A DNA stretch of 64,000 nucleotides. It comes from Siphonodentalium dalli. Its lineage: Eukaryota > Mollusca > Scaphopoda > Gadilida > Siphonodentaliidae. The notes under the pieces are model-generated. The model ran no database searches, was not told where the DNA came from, and saw only the letters and a program-made list of their open reading frames with translations. Positions 40,601 through 44,935 of the stretch are shown one piece after another. The translations under genes were made by a program, and so were the position numbers. The first letter of the stretch is position 1. Each line of letters begins with the position of its first letter. Location of the stretch: assembly GCA_032622095.1 (NCBI GenBank), contig CP136062.1, forward strand, positions 151,834,875-151,898,874, read 5' to 3'.

Positions 40601-40746
40601 GACGTCTAATGAGAGTAAGACGCGAATTCGAGTGATGCCAAAATATTTTACGCGATTTACCTCAGATCGGTATCTTCAAGAATATATTTTATGTTTTCTT
40701 CTGTGAGTTGGGATATCTGTACCGTAGGCTGATTGGCATATGGCAT
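1465..40746 (-). CDS. POLR2C: RNA polymerase II subunit RPB3, spliced, C-terminus off window
   Basis: This encodes the third-largest subunit of nuclear RNA polymerase II. In the family it is an alpha-like protein that pairs with RPB11 to nucleate enzyme assembly. Six minus-strand exons join in phase: 40746-40661, 19496-19447, 16540-16419, 13139-13011, 2886-2841 and 1633-1465, giving 602 nt, or 200 codons plus 2 nt. Conserved stretches include MPYANQPTV at the start, [16 protein letters not shown], the zinc-binding pattern [10 protein letters not shown], and the C-terminal half from VKLRKGQE to YPKPEEW. Human RPB3 is about 275 residues, so roughly 70 codons are missing past the left edge. Introns are large (intron 1 is 21.2 kb, intron 4 is 10.1 kb) and full of transposons. 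Intron 4 also holds an antisense pseudokinase. The gene faces RPRD1 head to head. Confidence 0.95.
1657..2495. mobile_element. TTAA-flanked MITE (CCCTTTCTATACTAA family) with tandemly amplified end
   Basis: TTAA sits at 1653-1656 and 2496-2499. The right terminus reads 'tagtatagaaagggttaa' and the left 'ttaaacctctctatacta'. From about 1818 the right-end unit (ttattatctgaacattt ... agaaagggttaaa) is repeated about ten times with a ~72-bp period. Other copies at 51104-51370, 51974-52214 and 60458-60687 lack this expansion. The TTAA site suggests piggyBac-type mobilisation. Confidence 0.75.
2841..2886 (-). CDS. POLR2C: POLR2C exon 5 (46-nt micro-exon)
   Basis: The acceptor 'ctcttccag' and donor 'gtcagt' flank 15 codons plus one base, encoding [15 protein letters not shown]. 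This matches the variable acidic loop of RPB3 between the zinc region and KLRKGQE. Phases on both sides fit exons 4 and 6. Confidence 0.9.
3268..3298. repeat. Poly-C tract of about 30 bp
   Basis: An uninterrupted C run, possibly with length uncertainty from sequencing. It lies within the nested element of 3026-4811. Confidence 0.9.
3454..4555. mobile_element. Element with tandem-repeat termini (TACGGACCCTGGCT)
   Basis: The left end (3466-3575) is a tandem array of 'tacggaccctggct'-like units. The right end (4437-4553) is the same array inverted ('ccagggtccgtatcagcc'). Between them are two internal direct duplications: about 3590-3693 with 3717-3814, and about 3862-4000 with 4022-4160. The flanks 'aatggagtggta' and 'aatggaagtgtggta' look like an imperfect target duplication. 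No protein is encoded. Confidence 0.6.
5081..5474. mobile_element. Foldback MITE, family R, copy 1
   Basis: Family R is the most abundant repeat in the window (11 copies). Its ends carry 'catttgcagaatgaggtc' and 'gacctcattctgcaaatg'. Each end is a small hairpin reading 'ttcaccctctgggga' against its complement around 'gatgctagcccac'. A central ~200-bp segment is variable. This copy spans both ends. Confidence 0.75.
5585..6029. mobile_element. TTAA-flanked foldback element, 445 bp
   Basis: The two ~210-bp arms (5585-5807 and 5818-6029) are near-perfect inverted copies. The termini are 'aggtactcaatccgatc' and its complement, with TTAA at 5581-5584 and 6030-6033. This is a piggyBac-like target site. 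ORFs here are by-products of the palindrome. A decayed relative starts at 12441. Confidence 0.85.
6184..6365. mobile_element. TA-flanked palindromic MITE (ATGCCC...GGGCATTACTG family), copy 1
   Basis: Inverted arms contain 'cagaattatgggtaactt' and 'aagttacccataattctg'. The core 'ggagagctttccgatgaa' has lost one half. Better copies lie at 11391-11615 and 55663-55877. Confidence 0.75.
6460..7258. repeat. ~22-bp minisatellite (gtgtttctttatatttttt)
   Basis: About 36 head-to-tail units of 'gtgtttctttatattttt' with variable linkers (gc, gag, gtac). The length gives long open frames on the plus strand rich in Phe, Leu, Val and Ser. I regard these as spurious because the composition follows the repeat and the frames switch with unit length. 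Confidence 0.9.
7384..7530. mobile_element. Fragment of the CCCTTTCTATACTAA MITE family
   Basis: It contains 'gaataatagaccattcca' and 'gggagaatctatactg', matching the inner part of the 51104, 51974 and 60458 copies. It abuts the acceptor of the pseudokinase exon at 7537. An in-frame ATG at 7474 lies inside this fragment and could serve as an alternative start. Confidence 0.6.
7537..7714 (+). CDS. Pseudokinase exon (N-lobe part)
   Basis: The acceptor 'caattcttacag' ends at 7536 and the donor 'gtataa' starts at 7715. The exon is 178 nt, ending in phase 1. It encodes an N-lobe-like segment ending [13 protein letters not shown]; the putative beta-3 Lys codon is at 7699-7701. Confidence 0.65.
7537..11374 (+). 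CDS. NEK-like pseudokinase, last two exons, antisense in POLR2C intron 4
   Basis: Two plus-strand exons (7537-7714 and 10734-11374) join in phase 1 to give 272 codons plus stop. The order matches a protein kinase fold. VILKIL has the beta-3 lysine position, RYPNFINL is in the beta-4 position, and [12 protein letters not shown] matches helix E. YEAPEV corresponds to the APE motif, [10 protein letters not shown] to helix F and DPIDRPT to the end of the C-lobe. The catalytic HRD loop is replaced (the region reads [15 protein letters not shown]) and DFG is replaced by LPDG. The helix-F Asp is Thr, and no glycine loop is seen. I infer an inactive or scaffold kinase. Upstream exons were not identified, so the gene may be 5'-incomplete or a relic, but there are no internal stops. 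Confidence 0.7.
7715..8361. other. Intron sequence without recognisable features
   Basis: AT-rich sequence with 'gattcgatt' tracts. It contains a 'ccccaccccccccccc' run at 8342-8358. No ORF or exon is recognisable. Confidence 0.4.
8362..9600. repeat. 57-58-bp minisatellite, about 21 copies
   Basis: The unit contains 'tatgtgtatttaagcttt' and 'ggacatgtgtccttgatt' followed by a C-rich stretch of variable length. Copies are more than 95% alike, so the array is young or homogenised. It lies in the pseudokinase intron. Open frames across it are periodic and not genes. Confidence 0.95.
9636..10081. mobile_element. Foldback MITE, family R, copy 2
   Basis: It starts 'gtctgtcatttgcagaatga' and has two 'gaatttagtgatgct' hairpins. 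It includes the long central segment with 'ctatgggagacatagact'. Confidence 0.75.
10170..10612. mobile_element. Foldback MITE, family R, copy 3
   Basis: The ends are 'ggatatagtgtgtctgata' and 'cagacacactatatcc', giving a ~16-bp terminal inverted repeat. It ends about 120 bp upstream of the second pseudokinase exon. Confidence 0.75.
10734..11374 (+). CDS. Pseudokinase terminal exon (C-lobe)
   Basis: The acceptor 'tctttcag' ends at 10733. The frame is open for 641 nt to TGA at 11372-11374. It carries [33 protein letters not shown] and [11 protein letters not shown]. Kinase-like spacing is retained, while HRD and DFG are absent. A palindromic MITE starts 17 bp past the stop, so most of the 3' UTR would be transposon sequence. 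Confidence 0.75.
11391..11615. mobile_element. TA-flanked palindromic MITE, copy 2
   Basis: The ends are 'cagtaatgccc' and 'gggcattactg', with TA on both sides (11389-11390 and 11616-11617). This is a mariner-like signature. The ~100-bp arms are near-perfect and meet at 'gctctcactaaagctctcag'. Confidence 0.85.
11695..12188. mobile_element. Foldback MITE, family R, copy 4 (with extra terminal hairpin)
   Basis: It carries 'gctagcatcaccaaattcac', then the central segment. The 3' terminal hairpin unit occurs twice in tandem, since 'gacacactatttccag' occurs at about 12048 and 12170. This suggests unequal exchange or one element inside another. Confidence 0.65.
12441..12825. mobile_element. Decayed relative of the 5585-6029 TTAA foldback
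   Basis: It begins 'ttaaaggtactcaatccgat' and ends near 'cgaatcaaatattttttacc'. The arms have lost their symmetry. The right terminus is not identifiable. Confidence 0.55.
13011..13139 (-). CDS. POLR2C: POLR2C exon 4 (zinc-binding segment)
   Basis: The acceptor 'atttttcag' and donor 'gtatat' flank 43 whole codons. They encode [10 protein letters not shown], the RPB3 zinc ligand pattern (CxCx3CxxC), then [20 protein letters not shown]. Phase 0 on both sides. Confidence 0.95.
13140..14555. other. POLR2C intron 3, no gene seen
   Basis: Contains a low-complexity block at 13645-13730 built on 'gatttaaatc'/'aaatcgatttt'. It begins 'cagggttggtgattttt', which resembles a DNA-transposon end, but no partner end is found nearby. 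The rest is unremarkable AT-rich sequence. Confidence 0.4.
14560..14806. mobile_element. Foldback MITE, family R, copy 5 (short form)
   Basis: The clearest terminal inverted repeats of the family: 'ccttgaaatagtgtgtctgt' and 'acagacacactatttcaagg'. It has the two hairpin units without the long centre. Nearly identical ~110-bp sequences ('caattaattgattacagaga') flank it at 14390-14560 and 14807-14975. Confidence 0.85.
15084..15523. mobile_element. Foldback MITE, family R, copy 6
   Basis: Full-length long form. The ends are 'tgcctgtcatttgcagaatg' and 'ttctgcaaatgacagcatct'. The centre carries 'ccaatttggggataaagaga'. Confidence 0.8.
15600..16075. repeat. Segment duplicated at 16940-18030, with hairpin pair
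   Basis: 'tttcagtatccagtggc' through 'tgaatcagaggtctgactgt' and on into a pair of TATATA hairpins (15898-15975 and 16000-16075) is repeated at 16940-18030. There a hAT element interrupts the second copy. A TTAACCCTTTCATGAC end lies at 15853. Both copies lie in POLR2C introns. Confidence 0.75.
16419..16540 (-). CDS. POLR2C: POLR2C exon 3
   Basis: The acceptor 'tatttgcag' and donor 'gtgagt' flank it. It encodes [20 protein letters not shown] and [17 protein letters not shown], one of the most conserved parts of RPB3. It enters in phase 1 and leaves in phase 0. Confidence 0.96.
17025..17769. mobile_element. Non-autonomous hAT element, 745 bp, 8-bp TSD
   Basis: The termini 'cagggtccgcacttg' and 'cagcacgaaccctg' are inverted repeats. 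Both sides are flanked by 'accccaag' (17017-17024 and 17770-17777). Subterminal repeats contain 'ttttgccaaatg' in both orientations. No transposase is present. The paralogous empty site is near 15683. Confidence 0.9.
17914..18033. repeat. Hairpin pair, partly degraded
   Basis: 'gccaatgcgttctcttatat' with a shortened partner arm, then 'gccagtgcattctcttatat' truncated at 18033. It matches the second half of the duplicated segment. Confidence 0.7.
18555..18996. mobile_element. Foldback MITE, family R, copy 7
   Basis: Long form, highly similar to copy 6 at 15084-15523. It shares 'aaagaaatagaatctatgtg' in the centre. Confidence 0.8.
19447..19496 (-). CDS. POLR2C: POLR2C exon 2 (50 nt)
   Basis: The acceptor 'ttgtgttgcag' and donor 'gtatgt' flank [16 protein letters not shown], the RPB3 and alpha-subunit dimerisation helix. 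It completes an AGT codon from exon 1 and leaves in phase 1. Confidence 0.95.
19497..20660. other. POLR2C intron 1, AT-rich, no gene
   Basis: A half-copy of the TATATA hairpin at 19882-19912 is followed by 'ggcacaggatctgtaatgct'. The string 'acacaaattattggaatt' here (19857) recurs at 21250. Otherwise nothing recognisable. Confidence 0.5.
20680..21200. repeat. Diverged inverted repeat around 'cccctgtccggaaa'
   Basis: 20680-20830 and 21050-21195 are diverged inverted copies; shared elements are 'tccggaaaggcttctatc' and 'gatagaagcatttccgga'. A single arm recurs at 50335-50450 in an RPRD1 intron. A decayed foldback element is likely. Confidence 0.6.
21505..24262 (-). pseudogene. Dead non-LTR retrotransposon (reverse transcriptase), 5'-truncated, hAT-interrupted
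   Basis: The reverse transcriptase reads from 24262 down to about 21631. Landmarks are [54 protein letters not shown] (motif A) and VISGVPQ. After the hAT insertion it continues with [15 protein letters not shown] and the catalytic FADD box, then KYLGVTIS and YAASVWNPH. The style is that of the Jockey/CR1 group. At least two frameshifts are present (near 22380 and 22090). A 24-bp duplication at 22420-22467 repeats the FADD box. The 3' end carries a (GAA)n tail at about 21509-21526. The endonuclease part is missing. Confidence 0.9.
22552..23618. mobile_element. hAT element, 1067 bp, 8-bp TSD, inside the retrotransposon
   Basis: The termini 'taggctcctgcgaa' and 'ttcgcaggaccta'-type ends are inverted. 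The duplication 'cttgggga' sits at 22544-22551 and 23619-23626. Removing the element restores the GVPQG/VMGPL junction of the host reverse transcriptase. Plus-strand 23095-23196 retains a fragment of a BED-type zinc finger ([13 protein letters not shown]), with stops upstream, so it is non-autonomous. Confidence 0.93.
24290..24425 (-). pseudogene. C-terminal fragment of a second non-LTR reverse transcriptase
   Basis: Minus-strand frame with [20 protein letters not shown] and GLVPAIPP, ending in a stop. This matches the C-terminal 'LEKRR...L.YK...G' segment common in CR1/Jockey-type ORF2 proteins. It directly abuts the truncated 5' end of the main copy. Confidence 0.6.
24430..25480. other. POLR2C intron 1, no recognisable feature
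   Basis: Unique-looking AT-rich DNA with no ORF or repeat that I can name. Confidence 0.4.
25484..26027. repeat. 30-bp minisatellite, 18 copies
   Basis: Exact 30-bp period of 'attcgtcctgagtcactc' plus 'attacatacgtt', with only point differences between units. Because 30 is a multiple of three, three frames on both strands stay open for more than 160 codons. I do not consider any of them a gene. Confidence 0.97.
26028..26617. other. POLR2C intron 1, no recognisable feature
   Basis: No gene. 'aaaggcacggttggcctta' near 26049 and 'aaggccaaccgtacctttaa' near 26528 are inverted copies. They may be the ends of a ~500-bp DNA element (about 26045-26550). Confidence 0.45.
26618..27030. mobile_element. 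Paired-hairpin MITE (TTAACCCTTTACCCAACA family), reverse orientation
   Basis: 'taaagcttcaacagcctaaa' on the left and 'ctgttgggcaaagggttt' on the right match the 47219 and 58152 copies in reverse complement. The two TATATA hairpins are at 26723-26797 and 26937-27010. The TTAA sites have decayed. Confidence 0.8.
27278..28796. mobile_element. hAT-like element, 1519 bp
   Basis: The termini 'cagggtttccgccagg' and 'cctggcggaaaccctg' are perfect inverted repeats flanked by 'gctatgg' (27271-27277 and 28797-28803). Subterminal regions are GC-rich palindromes ('gacgggacgagtcccg', 'gtccgtgggacggac'). A G-run lies at 28052-28067. No transposase remains. Confidence 0.85.
28936..30261. mobile_element. hAT-like element, 1326 bp, diverged TSD
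   Basis: The ends are 'tagtgatgtaac' and 'gtacatcacta'. Flanks 'gtgacagg' and 'gagtcagg' agree at six of eight positions. Subterminal regions are rich in 'tatcggccgatccgatac' in both orientations. No transposase ORF. Confidence 0.75.
30262..31828. other. POLR2C intron 1, no gene recognised
   Basis: Unique-looking sequence. 'gccgccatgttgg' at 30414 resembles motifs near transposon ends elsewhere in the window ('caacatggcg' at 37043), without a visible partner structure. Confidence 0.4.
31829..32150. mobile_element. Small foldback element with ~55-bp inverted ends
   Basis: The ends read 'ataatatttataaataata' then 'cttaagggaagcccgaaact' and the exact reverse at the right. Its inner left half (31862-32028) is an inverted copy of the sequence at 36712-36880. 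It directly abuts the larger element to the right. Confidence 0.75.
33028..33460. repeat. Three tandem ~170-bp units
   Basis: Each begins 'ggtgaaggagtggcctgga', continues 'tattacgattccagg' and ends 'gatcattcagcctttctttc'. Related single units lie at 34050-34240 and 34990-35190. Frames across it are open, but they differ between units. Confidence 0.85.
33525..33947 (+). CDS. Uncertain ORF, Ser-rich then [20 protein letters not shown]
   Basis: A 140-codon open frame. It has a low-complexity Phe/Ser middle from a T-rich tract, a Ser/Asp-rich stretch, then a more protein-like part (33760-33900) with [20 protein letters not shown] do not recognise the family. It may be a captured exon or a relic of the element's own protein; it may also be chance. 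Confidence 0.25.
   Translation: MRARASRDNESTPPRTSSKGYFFSFFFLFLLSFSFLLFSFIKESSSDSVPDDPLSTRDSCSSSSNLPTPCDAEKHVKIDANRIGCIRLGYQTVEEAYSEMVRRKTNALAFGISSYGLSKVTPSNSGASSSCAPKARGNKF
34022..34126 (+). CDS. Mini-ORF, 34 codons, copy 1
   Basis: Contains [19 protein letters not shown] and ends DRLDPIL-stop. A second copy at 34966-35070 differs by two replacement and a few silent changes and keeps the frame and stop. The function is unknown. It lies in the composite element. Confidence 0.25.
   Translation: MSMTYHYDRMTAEEQARMYPEGITIPGDRLDPIL
34966..35070 (+). CDS. Mini-ORF, 34 codons, copy 2
   Basis: Same length and reading frame as the copy at 34022. The surrounding 34015-34240 and 34960-35190 are direct repeats about 945 bp apart. 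It may be a repeat rather than a gene. Confidence 0.25.
   Translation: MSMIYHYDHMTAEEQARMYPEGITIPGDRLDPIL
37116..38607. mobile_element. Foldback element, ~1.5 kb, with ~400-bp arms
   Basis: The arms (about 37116-37515 and 38198-38607) are inverted copies, very similar near the loop and diverged at the tips ('actatagtttagtc' and 'gactaactatagt'). The ~680-bp loop includes a Cys-rich reading frame at 37560-37690. Open frames of 70 codons read identically from each arm. Confidence 0.8.
37560..37690 (+). pseudogene. Cys-rich fragment (CXC-like)
   Basis: The plus-strand frame encodes [20 protein letters not shown] and then CDGKRVSLW followed by a stop. It has about ten cysteines in 25 residues with CxC/CxxC spacing, like CXC (tesmin/TSO1-like) zinc modules found at the ends of some transposon proteins. 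No longer protein can be assembled around it. Confidence 0.35.
38619..40420. mobile_element. 1.8-kb near-perfect palindrome with 7-bp TSD
   Basis: The ~775-bp arms (38619-39395 and 39646-40420) are almost identical inverted copies, closed by a ~250-bp loop. The termini are 'cacagttactggacataaag' and its complement. The duplication 'attatat' sits at 38612-38618 and 40421-40427. A C-run near 39305 pairs with a G-run at 39711-39734. It ends 240 bp downstream (transcript sense) of POLR2C exon 1. Confidence 0.92.
39440..39645. repeat. Loop array of 'gcactgaagcgcaattga'
   Basis: About nine imperfect ~22-bp units ('tgaagcgcaattgaattgc' and variants) fill the loop between the palindrome arms. Confidence 0.85.
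40661..40746 (-). CDS. POLR2C: POLR2C exon 1 with start codon
   Basis: ATG at 40746-40744 opens [20 protein letters not shown] and ends EDTDL before the donor 'gtaaat'. This is the expected RPB3 N-terminus, and the exon leaves in phase 2, matching exon 2. The 5' UTR and promoter lie above 40746. Confidence 0.96.
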
Positions 40747-42084
40747 CCTGAAACACTTATAAGCTCATATAATAAAGATTTTAGTAATTTTCATCAACAA
40801 AATAATTTCGCAACGCGCGTGCCGGAACTGCCTTGACCTTCAGTTAAGGAGATCCCATTGTGATTGTCGCTGCACATAAGCATCGACATAAGGTGACAAG
40901 TCGACGATACACAACGCGATTATAGAAAATAAAATGTTCAACGTTGATTCGTGATTGTAAGTGGTTGAACTTAGCTAGTGTACACCTGGAAGTTTCTGTT
41001 CCAGGAGAAACCAAAAATATGCGGCAAAAAAGATACCCTCCATCTAAATTATGGAATCGTCCTAGTTGGTCACTGCCAGTGAAGTCAACCACAGTCCGTT
41101 TTTTACCACGATAGATCCCAGATAGTTTTGTCACCACGTCCCGTGCTGCTTGGTTCAAGTCACAAAATGTTGCTCCATACGATTTTTACCCTCTCTCATT
41201 GGAAGGCAATGAGTTCACTGATTGATGGGAAACCAAATTCATATTTTTAAATAATTACACTTAAGTGTAATTGAACTGTAACATATGCTGGTAGCTAGGC
41301 CTACCATTGAATATAAATTATATATAATTATGACAATATATTCAAACCATTCAGCAATTAATTTCAATCTGAGGGGAGTTTTGAGATAGCTGGAGTATCT
41401 GAATTACGCTTAACTTTAAAACGAATTTTGTAAATTTGACCCCAAATTGAATTTTTGGTGCATTTTTACTAAACTGTTATGAAAAATGTTATAAGTTCGT
41501 AACAAAACAAAAAATTAAGTCTCATAATTATATTCTATCTCAGGCAACCGAACTGTGGCAGTATTAATTTAATTATATTAGTGCCATTGGTGTAATATGG
41601 GCACACTGTGTATTAAAAAATTTTCAACCTGACACCCCCATATAAGGTTTCAAATGTCCAACTGAATGGCCATTTCAGAAATACAAATTGATCAAAAGTA
41701 GAAAAATATACTACTGTTAGTCCAAAAAAACAACAAATTCCCCTCTAATTACTGGTTGGGAAATCAAACAATGAGAACAATTTAAGCCTATATGTGCTGT
41801 AAAATTTTCAACTAAAATTGAGCTGGTCAGGCATGAAATTTCAAACTGTTAATATTCTTTTTCTAAAGTTGGGGGGGGGGGGCGGGGTCTAAACTGTGAT
41901 GGTGACCATATATAAGTAATATTGGTATTTCTGACTCGGAGTTCAGTGGACCCGTTTCTATGTAAAACATACCATTACCACAACAATGGGTGACTTTGTG
42001 GTGAAACCATCATATCTCAGTCAGTTTTCAAGCCAGATGGTTGAGGTCGGTGTCATTGAGTCCGTCTTTGAGATCTCGATCTGT
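40747..42084. promoter_or_regulatory. Intergenic region between POLR2C and RPRD1 (POLR2C side)
   Basis: It must contain the POLR2C promoter and 5' UTR. I see no clear TATA box or CpG-rich block. A G-run lies at 41871-41881. A 104-codon minus-strand frame (40844-41158) is not recognisable and may be UTR or chance. Confidence 0.4.
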
Positions 42085-42093
42085 ATGATATGC

Positions 42094-42955
42094 CATGGTC
42101 ACTAAAAAGTGTACTCCGGCCCCGACCACGACTCGGGGAAAATGTGTACTCGGAAGATATATATGCTATGCTTGCATATCTTTCACACTTTATGGAAAAA
42201 AATGAGAAAAACTGTACCTGAGATAAATCTTGAATTTCATGCTTTATATCATCCACTTCACAAATACTAAATGTTGCACAATACTTTTAACAAGTTATAG
42301 AAATATATTGGTGATATAAACTAATTATTTTAGTCAGTGAAACATAGCAGCTATCAACGCGAGGCGGTGTGATTATGACATTTTTTACACCACGACAAAT
42401 GTGAGAACTGATTATGTTTCACTGAATAAAATAATTTCTTCATCATATCACCAATATGTTTCTACAACTTGTTAAAAGTATTATATAACATTCAGTATTT
42501 TGAAGTGGATAATAAACCATTTAATTCAAGATTTAACTCAGGTACACTTTTTCTCATTCCGATTTTAGTCAGTGAAACATAGCAGCTATCAACGCGAGGC
42601 TGTGTGATTATGACATTTTTTACACCACGACAAATGTGAGAACTGATTATGTTTCACTGAATAAAATAATTTCTTCATCATATCACCAATATGTTTCTAC
42701 AACTTGTTAAAAGTATTATATAACATTCAGTATTTTGAAGTGGATAATAAACCATTTAATTCAAGATTTAACTCAGGTACACTTTTTCTCATTCCGGCTT
42801 GGAGTACACTTTTTAGTGTATTTTCGAAGCAAAAATGCTATTAAAAAGTATGTTAGTAATTTTTTAGGTAATATTTTTATTACATATGTATTAAATTGGC
42901 ATAGCAACATATCATTTAGTAAAAAAAAAAAATCCCACACTTTTTAGTGACCATC
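42094..42955. mobile_element. Mutator-like foldback element, 862 bp, 9-bp TSD
   Basis: The termini 'atggtcactaaaaagtgt' and 'cactttttagtgaccat' are inverted. 'atgatatgc' is duplicated at 42085-42093 and 42956-42964. The right arm (~230 bp) is present twice in tandem (42331-42558 and 42564-42797); the left arm (42209-42350) occurs once, inverted. No transposase. Confidence 0.85.
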
Positions 42956-43239
42956 ATGATATGCGGCTTATATATATACGGTATCTACAGGTGACATCGG
43001 AAAAAATGTTAATTTCTCGGATGTTCCTGAAAATTATTTGTCACGACTGGCATCATTGTATTTGCCTAAAAATTCCCATCGAATGACACCAACCCCATGT
43101 GGCTGCGTTGAAGGATTCTAAACTTGCATAAGTCTGACTGGTGTGGGGCACCTCAGTCTTCACACATCTCCAATTCACTTGCGTGTGATGTGATATATTT
43201 CTTTGAATTGGTGTCCCTGTGGCCACTCGCTGATAAATA

Positions 43240-43930
43240 TGAATGCCCCCAGACTGCTTCTCCTTGTTTGTAATGTACTATAAAATAATAAAACTGAGTA
43301 CATATATTAGATATAGTGTAATTTATTCAGGGGCGCCGGAAGAGGGGGGGCAGAGCGGGCAGCTGACCCCCTGCCCTTGACCAAGGGGGCGAGCGGGGCA
43401 GGAATTGCCCTTTTTCTGGAGACAGAAAATGCTTTTTGTGTGTTTAAATCTCGTGTTTTTATAGCAAAATGTGACTTTTTGGTCAAAATTCCACCAATTT
43501 CACAAGGAATATTAATTTTTTGTCAATTTTATCACAAAACGGCCATAAAAACCGACAAATACCATTAAAATAGGGATTTTTTGCCACAATGAATTTATGG
43601 TTATTTTCCCGAGTTTGCGGAGAAAATGCCCTTTTTCGCGGAAAAGTACCCTTTTTGTAGGCTCTGCCCCCTCTGCCCTTGGATGTTTCCGGCGCCCCTG
43701 AATTTATTGTTTTATTGAATAAAACATGAGAAATAAGTTTGATTCGGCTGTGACCTAATTGAAGTTTGGTATAATTTTCGGTTTAACAGTATACGCGATG
43801 TGTCCGTTTTACACGGAAATGAATCGGTTTACACAGAAAATAAAATCGGATGCGCGTACTAATTTAGCAAAATTAAAATGATTGGGCCGGAATAGGGGCG
43901 GGCGGGTCACCAGCAACACAGGTCTATTTT
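43240..43930. mobile_element. Relative of the 3190-4745 element, split by a hAT MITE
   Basis: 'gcttctccttgtttgtaatg' on the left and 'aataggggcgggcgggtcac' on the right match the nested element at 3300-4715. This copy lacks that element's internal tandem-ended insertion. Confidence 0.7.
43328..43700. mobile_element. hAT MITE, 373 bp, 8-bp TSD
   Basis: The termini 'caggggcgccgg' and 'ccggcgcccctg' are flanked by 'aatttatt' (43320-43327 and 43701-43708). The paralogous empty site near 3370 has a single 'aatttatt'. Confidence 0.93.
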
Positions 43931-43959
43931 ATTTTGCCTAATCCGAAATAAATGTGCAA

Positions 43960-44215
43960 TCGCCACTGATCGTGCAGGGAGTCGTGCCATTATACGTGAA
44001 CTCTCGTAACGGCATTCGCGCATGTCTGTACTGTTTCTGGAAGAAGTCAATGGAATTTTTGCCAGGCCGCCAAATATTCCAGGTGGTGAAAAATACAGAT
44101 TTCAAAAATCTAAATTTGATAACTCTGAAATTTGATGGTTGGATTCCTCGACTCAATTCAAATATGTTTTACAAAGAAATAGTAATTTATGTGCGTTAAA
44201 TAGGATTATGTATCT
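43960..44215. mobile_element. Decayed relative of the TTAA foldback (arm only)
   Basis: 'gataactctgaaatttgatg' and 'attcctcgactcaattcaaa' match the right arm of 5585-6029 with many changes. Confidence 0.45.
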
Positions 44216-44784
44216 TTAAAGTAGAACATAGCATACACATAACATTAAGTTAAGTTCAATGCGGACAATCCGAAATTTTAAAGCAAATGTGTCAATGGCA
44301 GCAAAATTACCATCATGTGCATGATATTTTTAACAGTGTAGTATAGCATATGTGGCGGCACTCGGGTTGCTAGCTCTGTATCTGATAGTCATTGATGGGT
44401 CAACAAATTTTAATTTCTTATCGAAATGACCGGAATGGCACTTCGAGGTGTTTCTCAACTCAGATCAAGCTTGAACAAGAGATATATTATTTAAAATAAA
44501 TAAAGTCAACTTGATCGAGTACCGGGTATCGAAACACCTTTATGTCATTTTGGGTACCCATGCAACACACAAAAATCTGGCAACAAAGATCACCCCGAGT
44601 TTGTGAAGAAAAAACAATAGATCATTAACATGCTCGTTAATCATTGCAGGTGAGAGAGCTAATCTGATTAAGAAGATTAATTATGTGCTCCCGTGGTCTA
44701 TACTAGTAGCTACACGACGTAACCAGAAAAACCAATTTCGCCCAGACCCACAAAACGTAAACACGAGTCGCAAACTGTGTTGCG

Positions 44785-44935
44785 ATGTCGTCTTTTTCTG
44801 ATATAAGTTTCGTCAAAAGACTAGCAGATTTGAACAATACTCAACAGAGTATCGAAACACTTGCTCTATGGCTTATACACCATCGGAAGCACTCGAAGTC
44901 GATTGTTGAAGTTTGGTTCAAGGAGCTGAGAAAAG
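44785..44935 (+). CDS. RPRD1: RPRD1 exon 1 with start codon
   Basis: ATG at 44785-44787 opens MSSFSDISFVKRLADLNNTQ. This is the family's usual N-terminus, so the start is secure. The donor 'gtaaaa' follows in phase 1. The context 'gttgcgatgtcg' is a modest Kozak match. Confidence 0.95.

Noticed and set aside
40844-41158. 104-codon minus-strand frame upstream of POLR2C
   Set aside because: No recognisable domain and no splice signals tie it to POLR2C; more likely 5' flank or UTR.
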